64,000 nt of DNA. It comes from Phytophthora quininea (taxonomy: Eukaryota; Oomycota; Peronosporomycetes; Peronosporales; Peronosporaceae). The stretch lies in contig JAAVTG010000579.1 of the NCBI GenBank assembly GCA_011947345.1, positions 434,001 through 498,000 of the forward strand, written 5' to 3'. The notes beneath the pieces were generated by a model. It was not told the origin of the DNA. It saw only the letters and a list, made by a program, of their open reading frames with translations, and did not search any database. Numbering within the stretch: position 1 is the stretch's first letter; the number at the start of each line of letters is the position of its first letter. Below are positions 22,588-35,021 of this stretch, in pieces. Made by a program: the position numbers and the translations under genes.

Positions 22588-23553
22588 ATGACACGAAGGC
22601 GATCAACTGCAATGCGGCCAGCAGATGCCGAGCCCAAGCGCTCCAAACCCTCGATAGTCGACGAGCGAGACGAAGGAGTGAAGGCCATTGGGTTCCAAGT
22701 GCGCTCGGCCTCTGGGGCGGCAGGCAACGGTAGTACCAACAATCTACTGACGTACTCGACATCTCGCTGTTGGGAGAGCTTCGTGCGGTCGAAAGAGACG
22801 CTGGTGCTCAAGCTGGAACGGAAGACGCTGCTGTCCGAGGTGAAAATCCTCAATAAGAACGCCTGTGCAGTGAGCGTGAGCGTGGCGGTGGAGAACCGAC
22901 CGAGGTCCTACATGCATGGTAAGTTTGTTGAAAGGGTTGAGGAGTTTTGAGGTTGCTGCTGATGAGGATGCAGTCAAGAGGGCCGACAACCTGCCACACC
23001 ACCGCGAGATTAAACTGTTGCTGCCGTTCTTCCCCTGCAATTTCGTCAAGTACGTCTGGAGTTTGGCCGTTGTTGAGGGAGATTGTGGCTGATCATTCTT
23101 GTAGGCTTCGGTTTGAGCGGCAGGCGCTGTCTTCCATCGCTGTGTATGCGTACGTGTTCTCTGCAATTAGTACTCGCCAGAATTGTGGGACTGACGCTGC
23201 GTTTGTGTCCAGAGTCCAGCCCTTAGGTGTTCCTAGCGACGACATCGAGGCCGAATCCGCCACGCTCTGCACAGTGCTGAGCCACACTACTGAGGTACTA
23301 TCTACCATGGATTGAAATCAAACATGTCTTGTGCTAATGATTTTTTTTTGCGGCAGAACCTGCTCTTTGGGTCCTCCTTACGCGCCAGTCAACCTTCATG
23401 GATTGTCTTAGTGACCATCGCTCTGGGTATGTCTGTGGTGCTCTTGTTGAGCTGTGGTCGATAACTAACCTGCTGCATAATTCGACTCTAGTTCTCCCGA
23501 GTGGATGGCAAGACAACGAACCTACCTGCTTGACGAGCGCATTGCGCGTTTAG
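22588..23553 (+). CDS. Six-exon gene of unknown function
   Basis: Exons 22588-22918, 22974-23049, 23105-23149, 23213-23294, 23357-23426 and 23492-23553. All five introns are GT...AG and 55-65 nt long, and the summed exons are exactly divisible by three (221 residues), which supports the model. The N-terminus is basic and hydrophilic. Residues about 55-105 look beta-rich (RSKETLVLKLERKTLLSEV). I do not recognise the family. No signal peptide or membrane helix was seen. It is divergently paired with the EH-domain adaptor gene. Confidence 0.65.
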
Positions 23554-24048
23554 AATCCATGCTCTTCAGTCCTGCCATCGCATCAACCGAAGGATAAAAC
23601 ACTGAACCGATTCGCTTGGGCCGCCACAGTAGACTACATGCCAAGGAAAAGCGATCAAAATACTACATGTACATGCTGTACTCGGCCGGCGTTAGTCTTC
23701 TGTTTTTACTCATTCATTTCTCTCCACGACTGCCGTGGAATGGACAATACTGGTATTTTTCTTCGTTGGCACAGATAGTCTTGTCAGACAGGAATCGTGA
23801 TCACTGTTGGTGCAAGTACATTAGTTAGCACAACGGCATCATACAATGATCCGATGCAGTGGACGGAAGGTGGACCCACCACCAAGATGCGATTTTCATC
23901 ACGACTGCGTTGCTTAAACTTCTCCCCAAAGTACTCAACGACCTTGATTAAGCGGGAAAGCTCCATCTACAGAAAACCTTCCACGCATCGAGCGCCACCA
24001 CGTCTGTACCAGCCAAGGGAGGTTGCTCTGAGTTAGTTGATTGTTAAG
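23554..24048. other. Intergenic up to the first 5.8-kb unit
   Basis: No supported gene; a few short frames only. Confidence 0.4.
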
Positions 24049-24420
24049 CAAGCTATCGACGAGAAAGTCTGTAGCAACTGTACCTAGCTCGTGTTGGCAT
24101 GAATTCATTATAAACGGTTGAACTTATCGCTGCAAATCTACTACACGCACTGTGGTTGCTTCGTCTCGACTGGTAACACTCTCGGCCAGCTCGATGAAAG
24201 CGACCGGACAGACTTTCGCAGCAATGCTGCGGCAGCCAGCATGGTTGGACAGTGGCGACAACAAGTGCCGGTTTAGCTCGGTGGTCTTGGGGTGGTGGCA
24301 GGCTCGATTACTTCACGTGGATTGATACGGCTTTTGGTGAGATCATTGTGGCAGTCGGCTCTGACGGGTGTCACCATACAGCAGCCAAATATGCACGGCA
24401 TCACTCGCTGGAACGTTCAT

Positions 24421-26242
24421 CAAGGAGATATGAGTCCTTGGTTCGTCTCGCTCGGTAGGATCCGCATGCGTCATGAGGAGGAAATGGCCTCCAAAACACG
24501 TTCGGGATCCGCACACGACGACAGAAAATAGTAAACTGATCGGAAGTAATGAGTCCCAATAGCTCTGTTTCGTCGTTGCAAGTACCGATCTTGATAACGT
24601 GAACACAAACGTTGGCTCCACTTGCCTGCACATACCCAGCGCGAGGAAGAGATGAGTTCCCAGGCGATAGTGCTGGCATAAATTCGAGTAGTAGACGAAC
24701 GACTCCGAAGGGCTTGTCCGTCATTGCCGCCAGGTTTGTTTGCCACAAATGCAAACCATGTAGTCGGGAGACAACTGTCCGTTCTGGTCGCGGATATTCG
24801 GGTTAGCTCCGTTGAGCAGCAACGTCTTGACGACTTCAGGGTGTCCGACCAAAACGGTGCTGGTAGTTGTATCGCTGTCACGTTCATCAATCACGAAGCA
24901 CGGAGGAAATGATCGTTCGGGATGACTGACGAGCTGGCTTAATGGGTCCCAGCAGCTCGTTTTCTTCGAACATGACTCCACCGAGACGGAAAACACAAAC
25001 ACAAACGTTGATTCCTCTTGCCTGCTCGCATCGAGCAAAACACTGAGAGCTCACCATTCCACGAGATTTAACGCGACTGCGCTGGCTGGGAGAAATGAGT
25101 CCCAGCCAACTACTGCACGCAATCCCTCGGCGATCCGGCGACGAGAAGAAAATGACCTCCTCGTACCGGATCACCCCCACCTACTGATACAGCCAGGGAG
25201 CAATGAGTCCCTGGCATCACAGCAAGTTGGCGAGGAGGAAGACCAGAGGAAGTGATGAGTTCCCAGTCTATTCATGCGGCAGCGCAGGCATCAATCCGAG
25301 GAGTAGGCGAACGACCTCATTGACTTGTCCGGTGTACACGTGAGCCATTCACATTCATGCAGACATGGACACAGAGGTTTAGTAACGGCGGGGATCCTGT
25401 GATCGAATCGAGTTGTACGAGAGACTCCATCGGAATATACTTGTTGTATGCGGTCGAGATCGTCTCGCTCGTGGCGATACCGCCCAAACTCAGCCATCTC
25501 CAATAATCGCGTCCATGTTTGTTCCAGTCGACCTTAAGTCTTTGAACAATCTCTTCTTTCCCCACCAGGAAAGAAGTCAGTAACAGAACCATTCCTTGTA
25601 GCGAAGACATATTCAATACAGCTCCAGCATCCACGAGACGTCCGATACTCTTGTGTATTCTCCCAGCGGGTGTTGGGCTTGTCCACGTTCGATCTTCTCT
25701 CGGTATTTGGTTCGTATTGCTTCCATTGGGCCATTTCTTCTATTTCTTCTACTTGTCACTGCATTTATTTCATGCAATTCGATAAACCATCGCCACTAGG
25801 AACACGAGCTTCATCCAGAAACAAATTGGTCGCTTCCACACATCGCCAGTTCAGGGACAGTCAGAGGAGCTGCTCTGATGGGGACCGCCATGCCGCAGCC
25901 AAATCTGTACGGCTCCACAACCACAGGTAGATACACCACAGCGCAAACTTTGTGCGTATTTCCCGGGTTCAAACCCTCGCTGTCACGTTCATCAAGGAGA
26001 TATGAGTCCTTGGTTCGACTAGCTCGGTACGATCCGCATGCGTAATGAGGAGGAAATGATCTCCAACAACACGATTTGGATCACCACACACGACGAAAGA
26101 TGGTGAGCGACTGGGAGCAATGAGTCCCCGTAGCTCTATTCGTCGATGCGAGTACCGAGCTCGAAAACACGAACGTAACCATTGACTCCACTTGCCTGCT
26201 CTTGTCCAGCGAGGTGCTGCATCCCGAGGAAAAATGAGTTCC
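24421..26242. repeat. Hairpin set in copy A
   Basis: Many short inverted repeats share a loop of about 8 nt reading GNNATGAG, with arms that differ from one to the next. Clear cases: 24421-24440 (CAAGGA/TCCTTG), 25084-25107 (GGCTGGGA/TCCCAGCC), 25192-25215 (GCCAGGGA/TCCCTGGC), 25248-25263 (GGAA/TTCC), 25993-26012 (CAAGGA/TCCTTG). A second type is GGAGG-AAATGG-CCTCC at 24477-24492 and GGAG...CTCC near 26046. Confidence 0.65.
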
Positions 26243-27232
26243 AGACCGTTCATCGCGTCAAGTTGAGTAGTACAGTAGACGAACGACTTCAATGGTTTGT
26301 CGGTCACCGCCGTCAGAATTGTCCGCAAACTGCGAAGCATGCGTAGTCGAGAGACAACAGTCCATTCTGGTCGCGGATATTCGTGTGAGCTGCATTGAGC
26401 AGCAACATTTCGACGAGTTCAGTGTGTCCGTTTGCTGGCCGATTTCTCCACGACTGATTGGAGCTGCATGAAAGCTTGGATATCCGCCAGGAATCGCCAT
26501 CAAATCGTTCAGTAGCGTCAACAGCCACACAGACTGGTGCGTTGTCTGCAGTGTATGAGCTCGGCGTTGGGGATTCTGCGACTTTTTCCACGGTCAACAG
26601 CATCATGGCCTCCATCGCTGTCGGCTTTGGCTGGTCGGAATGGAACGTTGTCTTGCTCAGAGCCGACCTCGGGATACTTGGATCGCCAGATGCAGCAGAC
26701 GCAGCGAAGCAAACAATTCGTTGAAATCCATCGTGAGAGTCCGATATTCCACGGCAAGAACACCACTCGACCAAATCGTCGGACATCGAGAGATAAACTT
26801 CCACATCATGGCGGCGTTCAGTCAACTGGTCGGCTGGGAAACCCGACTGCTCCTCGAACTTGTTGGGCCACTCCAACTAACATTGCGAGCCAATCTACGC
26901 CGTACCGCCAGCACTCGGCATCACTGACGGAGCTGACGGAGCTGACGGAACGAAATCGATTCTGCTTCCACTTTGAAGACAAGCGAAGACCGTTCGTAGT
27001 TTTCACTTCACGACATACTCCATAACATCAACAGCCTCCAAGCACCAACATCCACTGCTGGTTCTGGGTAATAGCTCCGCGTATTCAATCTACCCGAGGA
27101 GCCTTGCTCAAAGCCTCTCCAAGTGCACGCTTGATCGTCAGATGGCAACTCGCCTCCATCCTGCGAGGTCCAAACGAACAAAAGCATGCGCTTGGACGAG
27201 CACTGCGATGAGCAGCATCGCCACCACGAAAG

Positions 27233-29141
27233 TCACAGCCGCCGGGAGCCCGACCGTCTCCAACGCCAAAATTGCGCCGACAACAGAACAGCGTTCATTG
27301 CCATATCACTCACGGCCATCTGTTTGTCGGCCTTGAAGAGATCCATGGCCTCAGCTGTCAGCTCCTTGCCACGCGCCTTTGCTGAAGGCGTGGCGCCATT
27401 GGGTGCTGGCTCACTATTGGGCTCTTTTGCTCCATGCACGCGCCGTGGCACCACAACGGCCCTTGATCCGAGCAAAGACGGCCGCTTGCTCATGTGCATC
27501 GGCAGCTCAAACCACGAATTCGCCATCTTTCCTCGTTTCGACCACTGCGTGCGACTGCGTTGAGCCTTGAGGACTTCTCCGATTCCGGTGATACGCGCTC
27601 GGAGATGTCCCTTTAAGTCAGGCTGGACCCTCGTTGCCACTTGAGCACCAATATATGCAGCGAGCTTGGTGACGGCTTGCTTCTCTCCAGCACCTCTCCG
27701 CGTCGAATCGTCGTTGAGCTCATTCTCCTCGTGCGCCACCGCTGTGTCAATCACGTCGCTGTAGGCCGGCAACATCTCCGTCGGCACGACCTTCAACGCC
27801 TTCTGCAGTAAGTTGGCCTTCTCTTTGCTCTCACTACACGATGGGCTCACTTCCACCTCTGGAGATCTCATTTCCTGCTGCAGCACCACACCCGTCCGCA
27901 CACTCACTTGCTTCACCACTTGCGGAGACTGCTCCACATCAGTCCCTTCCGTCTTCAGCTGGCCTGGCTGATCTTGCGCTGTCTGCTGCTGCTTGTCAGC
28001 CTCACCTCGCACACTCTGCTCCTCAGCAACCAGGTTCGTTTGCGAGAGCGACTCGAGCTGTACCTGCGCTTCAATGCGTTCGAATTGCATGGCGCCAATT
28101 TGGTCCTCTAGCTGGGCAGTCTTTGCGTGAGCCGATTCCAAGGACATTAACAAAGCCAAATGTTCCAGCTCCAGGGCACTCGAAGTCGCTTGGGCGGCTG
28201 CCAGTTGCCCAGCGAGCTTGCATGACGACATCTGTAGCTGCTCCAGCTGCTCCGCTCGAGTCTTCACGACGCCTTCCAGTTCACACATTTGCGCTTTCAG
28301 ATCGGCCACAGAACGCTGAGACTGTGCCAACTCAGCGGCGAGCTTGTCCTTCTCCGCACGAACGTGGCGGAGTTCTCGTTGGGCATCCGTAGCGCCATCT
28401 CCACGACTTGTAGAGGCCGTCGGACGTTCGCGACACTTGACAGCAGGTGCAGGCATCTTCGTCAGCTCTTGGTTGGCCGTTGTAGCAGCACGTACGGGAC
28501 GCTTCGGCGCAGCAGCACGTAGGTTCTTGATCTCGCGCTTGGCCGCAGCAGGAGCACGTTCAGGACATGTAGGACCAGAACGAGGGCTCGATCTCGCACC
28601 AACGCCGTCACTCGATCCGCCGGACACCACGCTACTCGTCTCTGTCGCTCTGCATCTTGGGAGCTCGATGCTCGTCGTCGCGCGGTCGCCGCTCTCGCCC
28701 TTCGTCATGCGCTTCTCCAGCCGAGCGTTGCGAGCGACGTATGTGGCCTGCCTCTTGGCCGTGTCGATGGCGAGTCGGATGGCCGACGTCCAGGCCTTGG
28801 ACGACGACAGGTCCTGGGCCCGGAACTTCTTGCATTTGCCGCCCGCGTCGACGTTAAAACGGAGGGGTTCTGGCGCGTCGTCAGCAGCTTTGGAGGCTCC
28901 TTCCTTGGGTCCAGAGTCAGCCTGCCGCACTCCAAGTTGCCAGCGGGGAGGCGGCGCTTGTACTCCAGCACCGGCACGGGAACGGGGAGCCGCAGCCATC
29001 CGACGTGAGCCGCATCGCCACCTCTCGCCTGCATTGGATACACGTTAGGTAATCAATCCAATCCAAAGATAGCAGTGGGATCACTTACCACACCATGGGG
29101 CTGGTCTCCATCTCCACCTTGTTCTTACACAGGCTCGGCAT
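27233..29141 (-). CDS. Coiled-coil protein with a PH-like N-terminus, unit copy A
   Basis: Main open frame 27233-28999 (588 codons), with a likely short first exon from the ATG at 29141 joined by an intron of about 60 nt (GTAAGT...TGCAG). The exon-2 sequence, read across two frame changes, gives a segment ending FRAQDLSS.KAWTSAI, which looks like the last strand and helix of a PH domain. Behind it are basic low-complexity sequence, then a long coiled coil (about residues 200-330 of the open frame: LRHVRAEKDKLAAELAQSQ onward), then Gln- and Ser-rich sequence. The C-terminal part ends in QFWRWRRSGSRRL. Function unknown; membrane association through the PH-like part is a guess. Confidence 0.55.
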
Positions 29142-30232
29142 CCTGTTCTCTCTCTCTACCTTCTCTCTCTTGCTTTCTCTCCTCTCCTCTTGATCGCGTG
29201 GTTCTCTTCTCGCTCCGCTGCGTTGGGCGCGAAAAGAAGTATGGGCGCGAAACTTCAGAAGGCGCGAAACTTCAAACATTATCAGAATCAGAGACTCTCC
29301 TGCGATCGACTGACCGACATCGTGGTGACTGATCAGCGCAATCACCACTGATGACACACGGACGTGGAGGCGTCCCAGCAGATTTGCAGGCCGCTACGTT
29401 CGTCGCAGACGTGGTCGCTATGCTCTGGACGATAACGAGAAGCCTGGCACCGGGAACGCGCCATAACGCGTTGCACTTCTGCAACCGACTGCGTGGAGGG
29501 ATCAAGACAAAGCGCATTCCTTGCGCGCGCAACCGGCCGAACTTGTCCGCGACAAGCGTCGATCCATGCTGTTGAACTCTGCTAATAAAACGCGTAACCA
29601 GCCAAATCAACAGCTTCTAGTCTGGTTTATCCACGAGCCATGAAGCGTGGCAGTGCTCGTAACATCATTAGCAGCGCAACGGCCAGGTCGAGTGTGTGCT
29701 ACTCGTACAAGTACTGGCGTGTATGGAGCTGCTGTGGCAGGACGGGCATGACTCCGTCTTCTTTTCCTTGGGTCTGAGAGGCGGAGAAACCGTCGACTTC
29801 TGCTGCAAATCAATCTTGTTCCACGGACGCGAGGTGCATCCCAACCAAATGCTGATGATCAAGTTATCGACGAGGAAGTCTGTAGCAACTGTACCGAGCT
29901 CGTGTTGACATCAATTCATCATAAATGATTGAACTTATCGCTGCAAATCTACTACACGCACTGTGGTTGCTTCGTCTCGACTGGTAACACTCTCGGCCAG
30001 CTCGATGAAAGCGACCGGACAGACTTTCGCAGCAATGCTGCGGCAGCCAGCATGGTTAAACAGTGGCGACAACAAGTGCCGGTTTAGCTCGGTGGTCTTA
30101 GGGTGGTGGCAGGCTCGATTACTTCACGTGGATTGATACGGCTTTTTGGTGAGATCATTGTGGCAGTCGGCTCTGACGGGTGTCACCATACAGCAGCCAA
30201 ATATGCACGGCATCACTCGCTGGAACGTTCAT

Positions 30233-32126
30233 CAAGGAGATATGAGTCCTTGGTTCGTCTCGCTCGGTAGGATCCGCATGCGTCATGAGGAGGAAATGGC
30301 CTCCAAAACACGTTCGGGATCCGCACACGACGACAGAAAATAGCAAGCTGATCGGGAGTAATGAGTCCCAATAGCTCTGTTTCGTCGTTGCAAGTACCGA
30401 TCTTGATAACGTGAACACAAACGTTGGCTCCACTTGCCTGCACATACCCAGCGCGAGGAAGAGATGAGTTCCCCAGGCGATAGTGCTGGCATAAATTCGA
30501 GTAGTAGACGAACGACTCCGAAGGGCTTGTCCGTCATTGCCGCCAGGTTTGCCACAAATGCAAACCATGTAGTCGGGAGACAACTGTCCGTTCTGGTCGC
30601 GGATATTCGGGTTAGCTCCGTTGAGCAGCAACGTCTTGACGACTTCAGTGTGTCCCACCAAAACGGTGCTGGTAGTTTTATCGCTGTCACGTTCATCAAT
30701 CAAGGGGATATGTGTCCCCTGTGTGTTTCAGCCGCAGCGCGTGAGACGGAGGAAATGATCTCCAATACACGTTCGGGATCCACACACGACCGACCAAAGA
30801 TGACGAGCTGGCTAGGAGTGATGGATCCCAGCAGCTCGTTTTCTTCGGTGCGAGGAACATGAATCCACCGAGATGGAAAACACAAACACAAACGTTGATT
30901 CCTCTTGCCTGCTCGCATCGAGCAAAACACTGAGAAACGAAGCTCACCATTCCACGAGATTTAACGCGACTGCGCTGGCTGGGAGAAATGAGTCCCAGCC
31001 AACTACTGCACGCAATCCCTCGGCGATCCGGCGACGAGAAGAAAATGACCTCCTCGTACCGGATCACCCCCACCTACTGATACAGCCAGGGAGCAATGAG
31101 TCCCTGGCATCACAGCAAGTTGGCGAGGATGAAGACCAGAGGAAGTGATGAGTTCCCAGTCTATTCATGCGGCAGCGCAGGCATCAATCCGAGGAGTAGG
31201 CGAACGACCTCATTGACTTGTCCGGTGTACACGCGAGCCATTTACATTCATGCAGACATGGACACAGAGGTTTAGTAACGGCGGGGATCCTGTGATCGAA
31301 TCGAGTTGTACGAGAGACTCCATCGGAATATACTTGCTGTATGCGGTCGAGATCGTCTCGCTCGTGGCGATACCGCCCAAACTCAGCCATCTCCAATAAT
31401 CGCGTCCATGTTTGTACCAGTCGACCTTAAGTCTTTGAACAATCTCTTCTTTCCCCACCAGGAAAGAAGTCAGTAACAGAACCATTCCTTGTAGCGAAGA
31501 CATATTCAATAAAGCTCCAGCATCCACGAGACGTCCGATACTCCTGTGTATTCTCCCAGCGGGTGTTGGGCTTGTCCACGTTCGATCTTCTCTCGGTATT
31601 TGGTTCGTATTGCTTCCATTGGGCCATTTCTTCTACTTGCCACTGCATTTATTTCATGCAATTCGATAAACCATCGCCACTAGGAACACGAGCTTCATCC
31701 AGAAACAAATTGGTCGCTTCCACACATCGCCAGTTCAGGGACAGTCAGAGGAGCTGCTCTGATGGGGACCGCCATGCCGCAGCCAAATCTGTACGGCTCC
31801 ACAACCACAGGTAGATACACCACAGCGCAAACTTTGTGCGTATTTCCCGGGTTCAAACCCTCGCTGTCACGTTCATCAAGGAGATATGAGTCCTTGGTTC
31901 GACTAGCTCGGTACGATCCGCATGCGTAACGAGGAGGAAATGATCTCCAACAACACGATTTGGATCACCACACACGACGAAAGATGGTGAGCGACTGGGA
32001 GCAATGAGTCCCCGTAGCTCTATTCGTCGATGCGAGTACCGAGCTCGAAAACACGAACGTAACCATTGACTCCACTTGCCTGCTCTTGTCCAGCGAGGTG
32101 CTGCATCCCGAGGAAAAATGAGTTCC
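30233..32126. repeat. Hairpin set in copy B
   Basis: Counterparts of the copy A hairpins at 30233-30252, 30977-31000, 31085-31108 and 31877-31896. One not preserved in copy A lies at 30704-30721 (AGGGGA/TCCCCT), and one near 30795-30840 has arms of about 14 bp with a single bulge (ACGAGCTG...CAGCTCGT). Confidence 0.65.
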
Positions 32127-33112
32127 AGACCGTTCATCGCGTCAAGTTGAGTAGTACAGTAGACGAACGACTTCAATGGTTTGTCGGTCACCGCCGTCAG
32201 AATTGTCCGCAAAATGCGAAGCATGCGTAGTCGAGAGACAACAGTCCATTCTGGTCGCGGATATTCGTGTGAGCTGCATTGAGCAGCAACATTTCGACGA
32301 GTTCAGTGTGTCCGTTTGCTGCCGATTTCTCCACGACTGATTGGAGCTGCATGAAAGCTTGGATATCCGCCAGGAATCGCCATCAAATCGTTCAGTAGCG
32401 TCGACAGCCACACAGACTGGTGCGTTGTCTGCAGTGTATGAGCTCGGCGTTGGGGATTCTGCGACTTTCTTTCCACGGTCAACAGCATCATGGCCTCCAT
32501 CGCTGTCGGCTTTGGCTGGTCGGAATGGAACGTTGTCTTGCTCAGAGCCGACCTCGGGATACTTGGATCGCCAGATGCAGCATACGCAGCGAAGCAAACA
32601 ATTCGCTCAAACCCATCGTGAGAGTCCCGATATTCCACGGCAAGAACACCACTCGACCAAATCGTCGGGCATCGAGAGATAAACTTCCACATCATGGCGG
32701 CGTTCAGTCAACTGGTCGGCTGGGAAACCCGACTGCTCCTCGAACTTGTTGAGCCACTCCAACTAACATTGCGAGCCAATCTACGCCGTACCGCCAGCAC
32801 TCGGCATCACTGACGGAGCTGACGGAGCTGACGAAATCGATTCTGCTTCCACTTTGAAGACAAGCGAAGACCGTTCGTAGTTTTCACTTCACGACATACT
32901 CCATAACACCAACAGCCTCCAAGCACCAACATCCGCCGCTGGTTCTGGGTAATAGCTCCGCGTATTCAATCTACCCGAGGAGCCTTGCTCAAAGCCTCTC
33001 CAGGTGCACGCTTGATCGTCAGATGGCAACTCGCCTCCATCCTGCGAGGTCCAAACGACAAAAGCATGCGCTTGGACGAGCACTGCGATGAGCAGCATCG
33101 CCACCACGAAAG

Positions 33113-35021
33113 TCACAGCCGCCGGGAGCCCGACCGTCTCCAACGCCAAAATTGCGCCGACAACAGAACAGCGTTCATTGCCATATCACTCACGGCCATC
33201 TGTTTGTCGGCCTTTAAGAGATCCATGGCCTCAGCTGTCAGCTCCTTGCCAAGCGCCTTTGCTGAAGGCGTGGCGCCATTGGGTGCTGGCTCACTATTGG
33301 GCTCTTTTGCTCCATGCACGCGCCGTGGCACCACAATGGCCCTTGATCCGAGCAAAGACGACCGCTTGCTCATGTGCATCGGCAGCTCAAACCACGAATT
33401 CGCCATCTTTCCTCGTTTCGACCACTGCGTGCGACTGCGTTGAGCCTTGAGGACTTCTCCGATTCCGGTGATACGCGCTCGGAGATGTCCCTTTAAGTCA
33501 GGCTGGACCCTCGTTGCCACTTGAGCACCAATATATGCAGCGAGCTTGGTGACGGCTTGCTTCTCTCCAGCACCTCTCCGCGTCGAATCGTCGTTGAGCT
33601 CATTCTCCTCGTGCGCCACCGCTGTGTCAATCACTTCGCTGCAGGCCGGCAACATCTCCGTCGGCACGACCTTCAACGCCTTCTGCAGTAAGTTGGCCTT
33701 CTCTTTGCTCTCACTACACGATGGGCTCACTTCCACCTCTGGAGATCTCATTTCCTGCTGCAGCACCACACCCGTCCGCACACTCACTTGCTTCACCACT
33801 TGCGGAGACTGCTCCACATCAGTCCCTTCCGTCTTCAGCTGGCCTGGCTGATCTTGCGCTGTCTGCTGCTGCTTGTCAGCCTCACCTCGCACACTCTGCT
33901 CCTCGGCAACCAGGTTCGTTTGCGAGAGCGACTCGAACTGTACCTGCGCTTCAATGCGTTCGAATTGCATGGCGCCAATTTGGTCCTCTAGCTGGGCAGT
34001 CTTTGCGTGAGCCGATTCCAAGAACATTAACAAAGCCAAATGTTCCAGCTCCAGGGCACTCGAAGTCGCTTGGGCGGCTGCCAGTTGCCCAGCGAGCTTG
34101 CATGACGACATCTGTAGCTGCTCCAGCTGCTCCGCTCGAGTCTTCACGACGCCTTCCAGTTCACACATCTGCGCTTTCAGGTCACCCACAGAACGCTGAG
34201 ACTGTGCCAACTCAGCGGCGAGCTTGTCCTTCTCCGCACGAACGTGACGGAGCTCTCGTTGGGCATCCGTAGCGCCATCTCCACGACTTGTAGAGGCCGT
34301 CGGACGTTCGCGACACTTGACCGCAGGTGCAGGCATCTTCGTCAGCTCTTGGTTGGCCGTTGTAGCAGCACGTACGGGACGCTTCGGCGCAGCAGCACGT
34401 AGGTTCTTGATCTCGCGCTTGGCCGCAGCAGGAGCACGTTCACGACATGTAGGGCCAGAACGAGGGCTCGACCTCGCACCAACGCCGTCACTCGATCCGC
34501 CGGACACCACGCTACTCGTCTCTGTCGCTCTGTATCTTGGGAGCTCGATGCTCGTCGTCGCGCGGTCGCCGCTCTCGCCCTTCGTCATGCGCTTCTCCAG
34601 CCGAGCGTTGCGAGCGACGTATGTGGCCTGTCGCTTGGCCGTGTCGATGGCGAGTCGGATGGCCGACGTCCAGGCCTTGAACGACGACAGGTCCTGGGCC
34701 CGGAACTTCTTGCATTTGCCGCCCGCGTCGACGTTAAAACGGAGGGGTTCTGGCGCGTCGTCAGCAGCTTTGGAGGCTCCGCCCTTGGGTCCAGAGTCAG
34801 CCTGCCGCACTCCAAGTTGCCAGCGGGGAGGCGGCGCTTGTACTCCAGCACCGGCACGGGAACGGGGAGCCGCAGCCATCCGACGTGAGCCGCATCGCCA
34901 CCTCTCGCCTGCATTGGATACACGTTAGGTAATCAATCCAATCCAAAGATAGCAGTGGGATCACTTACCACACCATGGGGCTGGTCTCCATCTCTACCTT
35001 GTTCTTACACAGGCTCGGCAT
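33113..35021 (-). CDS. Coiled-coil protein with a PH-like N-terminus, unit copy B
   Basis: Same structure and length as the copy A gene (main frame 33113-34879, 588 codons; first-exon ATG at 35021). There are only about ten or so amino-acid differences by eye, spread along the protein, without any stop in the main frame. This suggests a recent duplication or gene conversion. The same two frame changes separate the PH-like segment from the coiled coil as in copies A and C. Confidence 0.55.

Larger units (their letters stand above)
24049..29854 (-). repeat. 5.8-kb repeat unit, copy A
   Basis: The unit begins with CAAGCTATCGACGAG and ends at CCAAATGCTG. Copy B starts 6 bases later with the same opening. 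On the minus strand it carries, in order, a short exon plus coiled-coil ORF (29141-27233), then broken coding fragments with ankyrin features (for example GANPNIRDQNG near 24800 and HTNIRDQNG near 26390), all interrupted by stops. No LTRs, reverse transcriptase or transposase were found, so I treat it as a duplicated genic segment rather than a known transposon type. Confidence 0.85.

Noticed and set aside
24421..26242. The hairpin array as a CRISPR array or tRNA cluster
   Set aside because: There is no regular repeat-spacer period, no cas genes, and no cloverleaf or A/B box; the setting is eukaryotic.
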